Shown here: in pieces, positions 1 through 6,283 of the stretch
Layout: each line of letters starts with the position of its first letter
How positions within the stretch are numbered: position 1 is the first letter of the stretch
NCBI GenBank assembly: GCA_964421875.1
Contig: CAYQZD010000102.1
Coordinates: 1-13,042 of the forward strand
Source of the DNA: CAYQZD01 sp964421875
GTDB lineage: Bacteria; Electryoneota; Tariuqbacteria; Tariuqbacterales; Tariuqbacteraceae
Reading direction: 5' to 3'
DNA: 13,042 nt
The notes under the pieces: model-generated
Seen by the model: the letters and a program-made list of their open reading frames with translations, nothing else
The model's database searches: none
What the model was told of the DNA's origin: nothing
Translations under genes and position numbers: made by a program

Positions 1-190
1 AGCAATTATTCTTAATAGAACCAGTTTACCCACACGATTCAGCGAAGAACCATAATTCTACGATTCGTTCTTAGTCTTTGTATTGGTTTCTTTATGTTCC
101 GCCGCTGAATATTCGCGACGGGAGAGTTTTTTTCAGCGAATTTGTGAAAAAAATAACTAATATCATTCAGATATAACCAGAGCATCCCTT

Positions 191-1900
191 TTGCTTGAGA
201 AACCCGCGATTCAATCATCATCCGGGAATTTAAAGTCCCAAGGCAGCGATGAACAACACCAGCGTGAATTGCGCCGGACCGCGGTGCGGTTGATTTTGAC
301 ATATCTGGCTCCCCTCATCCTGCTGACGGTATATTTTCACCTTCAATCCCGGAAACTCTGGCGCGAAAGCCGGCTGGAACACCTCAAGCTGGTGGCTGAG
401 CATCAGGCGGGAACGCTGGACCTTTTTCTCCAGGAGAGGTTAGTGAACCTGGAAAATCTAATAAACGATCCCATACTGGAGATACCCCCCTCACCTCAAG
501 GCATCGAAGGATACCTATCTGACCTGCGGAAAAACTCCGACGCTTTTGTGGATATAGGATTTTTCGATCCGCAGGGAGTTCAGGTCGCTTATGCCGGACC
601 TTATCCCACTTTGGTAAACCAAAACTATGCTTCGGAAGCCTGGTATTTGGCGCTCAACGCGAGGTTGGACGGATTCATTATCACCGACATCTATCTGGGT
701 TTCAGGCAAAAGCCTCACTTCACCATTGCTGTGAACCGGGTTGTCAAGAACCAGTATATCGTGCTCCGCGCTACCTTAGATCCGGGAAAGATATACGAGT
801 ATCTCGCTTCCATCGAAGTATCAGGGGAAGCTTCAATATCCATCGTAAATCAGGAAGGTTTTTATCAGGTAGTAACTCCCGGTGCGGGAACCTTGATTCA
901 GGAATCGTCGATAGTCCCGCCGCGGGAACCGCGTTTAGGCGCAGCGCTACTAAGAATCAACGGAACCAGCCACCCCTACGGCTATTCCTGGCTGCGGATG
1001 GCGGACTGGGCTTTGATAACGGAATGGATTGGCAAGAGAGGCGCGGGATTCTTAGGCAGGATGAATTTGACGGTCCTGCTGGTTTCACTGGCAGTGATTG
1101 TCATCATCTTCTTCATCATTATACACCGGGCTCGAAAGATAGTGGAATTCCAGGAGGAATCCAGCCAAACCAAAGCCCAACTTGAACACGCCTCCAAACT
1201 GGCTACGGTGGGAGAGCTAGCGGCGGGCATTGCCCACGAAATCAATAATCCGCTGGCGGTAATCAGCGAGGAAGCGGGGCTGGTCAAGGATTTGATGAGT
1301 CCGGAATTTGAGGGGGAAATCACCCGCGATGAAATCGAGCAAAGTCTTGATACCATTCAGGAAGCGGTATTCCGCTGCCGGGACATCACCCGAAAGCTGC
1401 TCGGATTCGTTCGAAAGACCGAAATCTGTTTGGCGACGCAAAACATTCACGATATTATCGATGATGTGGTGGACGGTTTTCTCACCAGGGAGATGGCGGT
1501 TTCCAATATCGAAATTATCCGGGAATTCGGCGGGGAAATTCCTGAAGTCCTTACTGATAAAAACCAATTGGAGCAGGTGCTGATCAATTTTATCAAAAAT
1601 TCCGAGGACGCTATCGAAGGACCGGGAAAAATCACTATCGCCACCTTTAAAGATGAGGAGTACATTTACGTCTCGATAGCTGATACCGGATGCGGGATGA
1701 GCGGGAGCCAATTGGAGAACATTTTCCTCCCCTTTTACACCTCCAAGGAAGTCGGTAAAGGAACCGGATTAGGTCTCTCCGTCAGTTACGGCATTATCAA
1801 GAGCCTGGGGGGAAAGATTAAAGTGGAGAGCGCGTTGGGTAAGGGAAGCGTGTTCACCATTTCCCTGCCGATAGGCCTTCAGCCAAGGGGCTCTGATTAG
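191..1900 (+). CDS. Membrane sensor histidine kinase with dCache-like extracytoplasmic domain
   Basis: This is an inner-membrane histidine kinase of 569 residues. A first membrane helix lies at about 32-51. An extracytoplasmic sensor of about 235 residues follows, with a dCache-like stretch at 121-182 (FFDPQG, then TDIYLGFRQKPHF). The second helix is at 292-312, followed by a short coiled coil with no HAMP or PAS domain. The HisKA phosphoacceptor is His349 in GIAHEINNPL. The HATPase domain shows the N box at 466-474 (NFIKNSEDA), the G1 box DTGCGM at 498-503 and GTGLGL at 524-529, so all catalytic motifs are intact. The start is TTG at 191, because an in-frame stop lies just upstream and no ATG occurs before Met270. 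No clear Shine-Dalgarno is visible, so the exact start is uncertain. It heads a co-directional cassette with a CBS protein and two receiver proteins, which are its likely phosphorylation partners. The ligand is unknown. Confidence 0.9.
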   Translation: MLEKPAIQSSSGNLKSQGSDEQHQRELRRTAVRLILTYLAPLILLTVYFHLQSRKLWRESRLEHLKLVAEHQAGTLDLFLQERLVNLENLINDPILEIPPSPQGIEGYLSDLRKNSDAFVDIGFFDPQGVQVAYAGPYPTLVNQNYASEAWYLALNARLDGFIITDIYLGFRQKPHFTIAVNRVVKNQYIVLRATLDPGKIYEYLASIEVSGEASISIVNQEGFYQVVTPGAGTLIQESSIVPPREPRLGAALLRINGTSHPYGYSWLRMADWALITEWIGKRGAGFLGRMNLTVLLVSLAVIVIIFFIIIHRARKIVEFQEESSQTKAQLEHASKLATVGELAAGIAHEINNPLAVISEEAGLVKDLMSPEFEGEITRDEIEQSLDTIQEAVFRCRDITRKLLGFVRKTEICLATQNIHDIIDDVVDGFLTREMAVSNIEIIREFGGEIPEVLTDKNQLEQVLINFIKNSEDAIEGPGKITIATFKDEEYIYVSIADTGCGMSGSQLENIFLPFYTSKEVGKGTGLGLSVSYGIIKSLGGKIKVESALGKGSVFTISLPIGLQPRGSD

Positions 1901-2071
1901 ATTTTATATCAAATAGAAAGGTCATCCGATGAATAAATACGCGAAGATGAACCTCCTCCTACGGGAACAATCTTAGAGAAATTATCTTAAGCGCAAGGCG
2001 CAGGGTCGGGGAATCCTTCACCACTTTCAGTTTATCGATGAACAGGAACTATTAATACAGAGGAGTGTATT
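1901..2071 (+). other. Intergenic spacer between kinase and CBS gene
   Basis: This 171-base spacer has no convincing gene. A 15-codon frame with a passable ribosome-binding site (1929-1976, beginning MNKYAK) is present but has no recognisable similarity. The segment around 1991-2016 is GC-rich, with a repeated GCGCA word. No clear terminator separates the kinase from the CBS gene, so read-through transcription is plausible. Confidence 0.4.
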
Positions 2072-2626
2072 ATGAACAGCAAATTTGTTAAAGATGTGAT
2101 GCTGCCTTTGGATGAATACGCGGTGGTATCGACTGACACCAAACTGAGCGAAGCTCTGCAAGCCCTGGATAAAGCCCAGTTGAACCTTCCGCCCGGCAGC
2201 GAACCTCACCGCGCCATACTGGTTTCAGACGATAAGGGGAAAATAGTGGGGAAGTTAGGGCATCTTGCTTTTCTCAAGGCGTTGGAACCGAAGTATAACG
2301 TATTTGGCGATTTGGACAAGCTTTCCCGCGCCGGAGTCAACGAAGATTTCATCAACTCGATGATGGATAACTTCCGATTCTGGGGGGAGGACTTGTCGGT
2401 GTTCTGCCGCAGGGCTCATTCCATCAAGGTCGGGAAAGTTATGAAGCCCATCGCTGAAAGCATCGATGAAAACGCCACTTTGACCGAAGCCCTGCACCGG
2501 ATAGTGATGTGGCAAACCCTCTCCATTCTGGTAACGCGGGGAAAAAGGGTTGTGGGGATACTAAGACTTTCCGACCTCTTTAGAGTCATAACGGATTATA
2601 TCAAAACCGAAGATTGTAATCAATAA
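2072..2626 (+). CDS. Two-CBS-domain (Bateman module) protein
   Basis: This is a soluble 184-residue protein made almost wholly of two CBS domains, which form a Bateman module that usually binds adenine nucleotides. CBS1 spans about 4-72: VKDVM at the start, then HRAILVSDDKGKIVG and a closing helix. CBS2 spans about 117-178: KVMKP, then LTEALHRIV and the ILVTRGKRVVGIL strand pair. A linker of about 45 residues between them carries aromatic and acidic residues. The start is well supported, with AGGAG at 2061-2065 six bases before the ATG. It lies between the kinase and the receiver-transporter gene, 52 bases before the latter. By inference it reports the cell's energy state to the kinase or to the transporter. 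CBS modules are known regulators of channels and transporters. No catalytic domain is attached. Confidence 0.85.
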   Translation: MNSKFVKDVMLPLDEYAVVSTDTKLSEALQALDKAQLNLPPGSEPHRAILVSDDKGKIVGKLGHLAFLKALEPKYNVFGDLDKLSRAGVNEDFINSMMDNFRFWGEDLSVFCRRAHSIKVGKVMKPIAESIDENATLTEALHRIVMWQTLSILVTRGKRVVGILRLSDLFRVITDYIKTEDCNQ

Positions 2627-2678
2627 ATCTATCTTTACAAAAACAATCACCCTGACATAAACCGATTTTGGAGCATCG

Positions 2679-4712
2679 ATGAATAAAGTGCTGCTGGTAG
2701 ATGACGAGGACAAGTTTCGCGAATCGCTGCAGAAACGATTGGAACTCAGAGGATACAAAACTATTGCCCTGGACAACGGTCAGGAAGCGGTCAAGTTAGT
2801 AAAGGGCGACCCTGAAATCGACGTGGTGCTGCTGGATAGGAAGATGCCCGGTATCAGCGGGGAGCAAGCGCTGAAGGAAATCCGGCAGTTCCGCCCGGAG
2901 CTTCAAGTAATCTTCCTCACCGGTCACGGCAGTATCAATTCCGCGATGGAGGTAGGGAAATTAGAGGCTTACGCCTATCTGGAAAAACCCTGTGAACTGG
3001 AGGAACTGGCGGAGGTTATCGACCGGGCTCGCGAGGATAAGGTCCAGGCTCTGGCGCGGCATGAAATTCCTATGGTGGAGAAGGGGTCGTTCCGGAAATG
3101 GCTTTTAGGCACGCACGGCTCACGTCCGGGAATTATCATCTTAGGGATACTTCTTTTCGCCGGAATCGTATTGATGCCCACACCGCAGCGCCTACAGGAA
3201 CTGCTGACGGCGCCTAAGTTATCGGGGGCTTCCGATCCTCATTTTGGCTACGCTCATTACGGTTCATTGAAAGAGGGGGAGAACATCCGGGATTATTACG
3301 CCCGCGCTTATAAAGTCGGGACTAAAGTCAAGACGGAAAAAGCGATGAAACCCGTGTATCGAATGAGCGATGAAGGAGCGGCTTTTCGGGCCAAGGTAAT
3401 GTTAGGGACTTTAGTGGTGGCGGCTTTGTTTTGGGCTTCGGGAGCGGTTCCGATAGGGATTACGGCGCTCCTGGTGGGAGTATTTATGTATTTGTTGGGG
3501 ATTCTTCGCCCGGACGACATCGCTAAGGCTTACGCCAAGGATGCGGTAATTTTCATTTTCGGGGTGCTGGCGCTGTCTCAGGTGATTTCCAAGACCGGTT
3601 TGGACCGGCGCATCGGGTTGATATTGCTCAGTCCGGTGAAAACGCTGCCGCGCCTGCTGTTTATTTTCCTGCCGCTGATGGCGATTGCCTGCGCCTTCAT
3701 CTCGGAACACGCTTTGGTCGCCTTCATAATGCCGATGTTTATGTTAGTTTACGCGACTTCCACTCAAAACCAGGGAATTCGTCGGGACCCTGCTTTGGCA
3801 ACGATTATGGTTTTATCTTTGTGTTTCGCCGCCAACTGCGGAGGTCCCGGTTCGCCGGCTGCGGGGGGTCGGAACGCGGTGATGCTGGGGATTTTGGCTG
3901 ATTACGGCAACGCTCCTTCCTTTGGTCAATGGGTATCGTATGGTCTTCCTTTCGTTCCGGTGATGGCTTTGGTAATCGGGGCTTATTTTTATATCGCGCT
4001 TCGGCGGAAGATAAAAATTAAGGAACTCAACGCAGCCTCCATCGTAAAAGGGGCCTCGGAAAAAATCGGTCCTATGGACAGCAAGGAATATATTACTGCG
4101 ATTATCTTGGTTGGGCTGATACTCTTGTGGGTCACTTCCAGCGATAAGCTGGGTATGGGGGGCCCGGTGATATTAGCGTTGGTGCTTTTAAACTTTTTCC
4201 GCATTCTTCGCTGGAAGGATGTGGCGAGCATTCACTGGGAGGTGGTGGCGTTATACGCCAGCGCGACGGCTCTGGGGAAGGGTTTAGCGGTTACCGGCGC
4301 GGCTCTTTACATTGCAGACGGTTTCATCGGCGTTCTTCCGGACTTTATGAGCAGCGGGGAGGGGCTGGCGGTAGCGGTTAGTTTGTTCACCGGCATCACC
4401 ACTAATTTTATGAGTGACGGCGCAACCGTGTCAGCCATTGGGCCGATAACGGTTCCGATGGCGATGATTTCCAATACTCCGCCCTGGATGGTGGGGCTGG
4501 CGACCGCTTTCGCTTCTTCCTTCGCTCATATGTTAGTAATCGGGACTCCCAACAACGCGATTGCTTACGCAATGGCTAAGGACCCTGTCACCGGGGAACA
4601 ACTGGTGACTCTGGGGGATTTCATCAAGCACGGGGCCATAGTGCTTTTGCTCTCTTTCGCGGTGTTGTGGGGATGGACCTTCTTTGGTTATTGGCGATGG
4701 GTGGGGTTTTAG
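2679..4712 (+). CDS. Response-regulator receiver domain fused to DASS/SLC13-type anion transporter
   Basis: One unbroken 677-codon frame joins two families. Residues 1-120 are a complete CheY-like receiver: acidic pair Asp8/Asp9, phosphoacceptor Asp53 in LLDRKMPG, Thr81 and Lys103. A hydrophobic helix follows at about 150-167, then a polar segment to 236. From about 238 to 672 there is a polytopic membrane domain resembling the divalent anion:Na+ symporter family, with two inverted halves: WASGAVPIGITALLVG near 252-267, KTGLDRRIGL at 305-314, GGPGSPAAGGRN at 388-399 and the matching IGTPNNAIAY at 621-630. The usual Ser-Asn-Thr signatures are replaced by SEH (342-344) and SDG (579-581), so the coupling ion and substrate cannot be assumed. 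The start has TGGAG at 2669-2673 ahead of the ATG. I infer direct control of transport by phosphorylation from the kinase in the same cassette. Confidence 0.88.
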   Translation: MNKVLLVDDEDKFRESLQKRLELRGYKTIALDNGQEAVKLVKGDPEIDVVLLDRKMPGISGEQALKEIRQFRPELQVIFLTGHGSINSAMEVGKLEAYAYLEKPCELEELAEVIDRAREDKVQALARHEIPMVEKGSFRKWLLGTHGSRPGIIILGILLFAGIVLMPTPQRLQELLTAPKLSGASDPHFGYAHYGSLKEGENIRDYYARAYKVGTKVKTEKAMKPVYRMSDEGAAFRAKVMLGTLVVAALFWASGAVPIGITALLVGVFMYLLGILRPDDIAKAYAKDAVIFIFGVLALSQVISKTGLDRRIGLILLSPVKTLPRLLFIFLPLMAIACAFISEHALVAFIMPMFMLVYATSTQNQGIRRDPALATIMVLSLCFAANCGGPGSPAAGGRNAVMLGILADYGNAPSFGQWVSYGLPFVPVMALVIGAYFYIALRRKIKIKELNAASIVKGASEKIGPMDSKEYITAIILVGLILLWVTSSDKLGMGGPVILALVLLNFFRILRWKDVASIHWEVVALYASATALGKGLAVTGAALYIADGFIGVLPDFMSSGEGLAVAVSLFTGITTNFMSDGATVSAIGPITVPMAMISNTPPWMVGLATAFASSFAHMLVIGTPNNAIAYAMAKDPVTGEQLVTLGDFIKHGAIVLLLSFAVLWGWTFFGYWRWVGF

Positions 4713-4833
4713 CCTCATTAATTCATAAACTTGACAGGATTTACAAAATTAACTAGATATGTTTTATATTATTAAATAGTTGTGTTCTGATATTTAGAAA
4801 TTAGTAAGACTTTAGAAATATGAAGTATTAGGC

Positions 4834-4918
4834 AAGATAGTCATTTCGGCGAAGAAGGATCAGCCGTACGGCTGATGACGAGTGCGCATCAAATCCGTAA
4901 AGTATTACAGACTATCTT
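4834..4918. repeat. Short element with 9-bp inverted ends and internal 18-bp palindrome
   Basis: The arm AAGATAGTC at 4834-4842 is matched exactly by GACTATCTT at 4910-4918. Inside, 4859-4876 reads the same on both strands (ATCAGCCGTACGGCTGAT). The 8-base word AAGTATTA also occurs directly repeated at 4823-4830 and 4900-4907. The 85-base size and nested symmetry suggest a small non-coding repeat element or a structured RNA leader. Copy number in the genome is unknown. Confidence 0.45.
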
Positions 4919-4925
4919 AAAATTA

Positions 4926-4961
4926 TAAGTCAGGTCTCCGCTTCGCTAAAGACCTGACTTA
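4926..4961. repeat. Perfect 12-bp hairpin (REP-like)
   Basis: TAAGTCAGGTCT at 4926-4937 pairs perfectly with AGACCTGACTTA at 4950-4961 around a 12-base loop (CCGCTTCGCTAA). No T-run follows directly on the plus strand (a short one starts about eight bases later), so an intrinsic terminator is doubtful. A dispersed REP-like hairpin is the better guess. Confidence 0.5.
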
Positions 4962-5061
4962 ACGCGATGTTTTTAAACTTTAAAATGGTTATTTTCAGAT
5001 TGAAATGCGTAATCATTGTTTACGAAATCAATTAATTTGAATATAAATTGAGGGAATTGAG

Positions 5062-5550
5062 ATGGAGGAAAAGATAAAACTTCTTATTGTGGACGATGAG
5101 GTTAAATTTTTAGAATCCATCGCCCGCAGACTTGAGCTTCGCGGCTTTGAAGTCACCAAGGCGGTCAACGGTCAGGAGGCAATCGAAGCGGCTCGCAACG
5201 ATAAATTCGATTTAGCGCTGCTGGACTTGAAGATGCCGGGATTAGACGGCAGGCAGGCGCTGGAGATAATGAAAAGTGAGCACAAGTTCCTGGAGGTGAT
5301 AATCCTCACCGGGCACGGCTCGCTGGAATCGGCGGTGGAGTGCACCAAGTTGGGAGCTTACACTTATTTGCCTAAACCGTATGAGCTGGATAAACTGATA
5401 GAGGTTTTGAAGGAGGCATACCAGGCGCGGATGGCGAAGAAGTTTGAGAACGATGCGCAGCGGATGCGCAAGATAATGGATATCGCCACCGGGGATAGTC
5501 CGTTGGGGATTATGCGCCGGCTGCGGGAACTGGACGACGAGGAGAAATAA
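5062..5550 (+). CDS. Stand-alone response-regulator receiver protein
   Basis: This is a 162-residue cytoplasmic protein with a complete receiver domain at about 5-122: acidic pair Asp11/Asp12, phosphoacceptor Asp55 in LLDLKMPG, Thr83 and Lys105. No DNA-binding or enzymatic domain follows. The remaining 40 residues form a charged, probably helical tail (KKFENDAQRMRKIMD, then MRRLRELDDEEK). The domain closely resembles the receiver fused to the transporter upstream: both share RLELRG, NGQEA, KMPG and LTGHGS. A duplication is therefore likely. The ATG at 5062 has GAGGG at 5050-5054. As a single-domain regulator it could act as a phosphate sink or relay for the cassette kinase, or bind the transporter through its tail. 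Both roles are inferred. Confidence 0.88.
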   Translation: MEEKIKLLIVDDEVKFLESIARRLELRGFEVTKAVNGQEAIEAARNDKFDLALLDLKMPGLDGRQALEIMKSEHKFLEVIILTGHGSLESAVECTKLGAYTYLPKPYELDKLIEVLKEAYQARMAKKFENDAQRMRKIMDIATGDSPLGIMRRLRELDDEEK

Positions 5551-5639
5551 CGGCTGCGGGAATCCGTCAGTAATTGATTTTTTTATAGGCATATAGCGCA
5601 GAGTGCGGGGACCTTGCGCCACGATAAATGATTTGAAAC

Positions 5640-5667
5640 GGGCTTGATAAATCAAGCCCCTCTTTTA
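5640..5667 (+). terminator. Rho-independent terminator after receiver gene
   Basis: GGGCTTGAT at 5640-5648 pairs perfectly with ATCAAGCCC at 5651-5659, followed by a T-rich tract (CTCTTTTA). It lies 90 bases past the receiver stop codon and is well placed to end the plus-strand cassette. The near-palindromic core could equally be a dispersed hairpin used as a terminator. Confidence 0.65.
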
Positions 5668-5715
5668 TACTTCCGGATTAGTTCAGCAGCACGCCCTGTA
5701 ATAATGGCTATAGTT

Positions 5716-5734
5716 GTCGGAACAAGGTTCCGAC
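5716..5734. repeat. Perfect 8-bp REP-like hairpin
   Basis: GTCGGAAC (5716-5723) and GTTCCGAC (5727-5734) pair perfectly around the three-base loop AAG. There is no T-run on either side, so this is not a typical terminator. It lies between two terminator-like hairpins, in a 250-base gap (5551-5800) that has no gene. Confidence 0.5.
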
Positions 5735-5762
5735 CTACGATGTCTGCCGCTGTATTCAAAGA

Positions 5763-5788
5763 AAAAGCCCTCTATTCTGAGGGCTTTT
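5763..5788. terminator. Bidirectional intrinsic terminator between converging operons
   Basis: AAAAGCCCTC at 5763-5772 pairs exactly with GAGGGCTTTT at 5779-5788 around a six-base loop. Read on the minus strand the stem is followed by a run of T residues (CTTTTTC), and on the plus strand it ends in CTTTTC. It lies just 13 bases past the stop codon of the last copper-operon gene (5801), so its main use is probably to end that minus-strand operon. Confidence 0.8.
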
Positions 5789-5800
5789 CTATTTCGGGTA

Positions 5801-6262
5801 TCACTGGTTCTTTTTCATTCCTTCAAGGTACTTTTCCGGTTCGGCTTCGAACTTGGGTATGCAACCTGCACAGCAGAAATAATAGCGTTTCCCCTGGTGG
5901 TCGCTGTACTCAGTATCCTTCATCAGCGGGGCGGTTTCACCGCTCACGGGGCACACAAATTGTTTTTCATCCCCTTCCGCTTTCACTATATTTCCGGGGA
6001 CGACCATTTTACCCAGATAGATTTCCGGATTCTTTTCGAAGGCTGGTTTACAGCCGGGGCAGCAGAAATAGTATCTTTGTCCGTTATGGTCGGAGTACTT
6101 GGTGTTGGAGCCGACCACTTCGTCGTTCTTCATCACCGGGCATGTGAAATGCTTAGCGCCGTTCTTGTCCACCAGCCAGACGTTTCCGTTCTGGGCTAAT
6201 CCGCTGGCGGCGAAGCCGAAGGCGGCGGTGAATACGATTAAGAGAATAGAGATTATGTTCAT
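5801..6262 (-). CDS. Secreted tandem YHS-domain protein, probable periplasmic metal carrier
   Basis: This is a 153-residue exported protein. Residues 1-23 form a typical signal peptide with a hydrophobic core and an Ala-X-Ala-like end (SGLAQ). Two YHS domains follow: the first at about 38-83 (Cys41-Pro-Val-Met44, then YYFCCPGC with Cys67, Cys68 and Cys71), the second at about 102-146 (Cys104-Pro-Val, then YYFCCAGC with Cys130, Cys131 and Cys134). Each ends in a similar helix (FEKNPEIYL, FEAEPEKYL), so the pair arose by internal duplication. YHS domains are cysteine-based metal-binding modules often found with copper transporters. AGGAG lies seven bases before the ATG. It is the last gene of the efflux operon, 21 bases after the pump. 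A role in handing Cu+ or Ag+ to the efflux complex is inferred. Confidence 0.85.
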   Translation of the reverse strand: MNIISILLIVFTAAFGFAASGLAQNGNVWLVDKNGAKHFTCPVMKNDEVVGSNTKYSDHNGQRYYFCCPGCKPAFEKNPEIYLGKMVVPGNIVKAEGDEKQFVCPVSGETAPLMKDTEYSDHQGKRYYFCCAGCIPKFEAEPEKYLEGMKKNQ

Positions 6263-6283
6263 TTTGTTTCTCCTTTTTCAGTA

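Larger units (their letters stand above)
4713..5061. other. AT-rich intergenic region with clustered structured repeats
   Basis: This 349-base stretch has no supportable gene. From left to right it holds an imperfect 9-base periodic stretch (4731-4753, ACAGGATTT then ACAAAATTA), a segment bounded by 9-base inverted repeats (4834-4918) with an 18-base perfect palindrome inside it, and a 12-base-pair hairpin (4926-4961). It ends with an AT-rich leader before the receiver gene. The layout resembles a site that has gathered several small dispersed repeats. It may also carry the receiver gene's own promoter, though none was clear. Confidence 0.6.

Noticed and set aside
1929..1976. A 15-codon frame with a possible ribosome-binding site after the kinase gene
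   Set aside because: Too short, with no similarity and no partner. It could be chance or a remnant, so it is mentioned only in the spacer entry.
2679..4712. Naming the transporter as a sulfate or dicarboxylate carrier
   Set aside because: The substrate-binding signatures are altered, so the family resemblance does not justify a substrate.
4731..4759. TTGACA followed 17 bases later by TAGATA as a promoter for the free receiver gene
   Set aside because: The -35 box is perfect but the -10 matches only half the consensus, and the TTGACAGGATTTAC context looks like a decayed periodic repeat. Not strong enough to annotate.
5644..6199. Plus-strand open frames overlapping the YHS gene
   Set aside because: They lie opposite a well-supported gene with a signal peptide and conserved cysteines, run through the terminators, and have no domain of their own.
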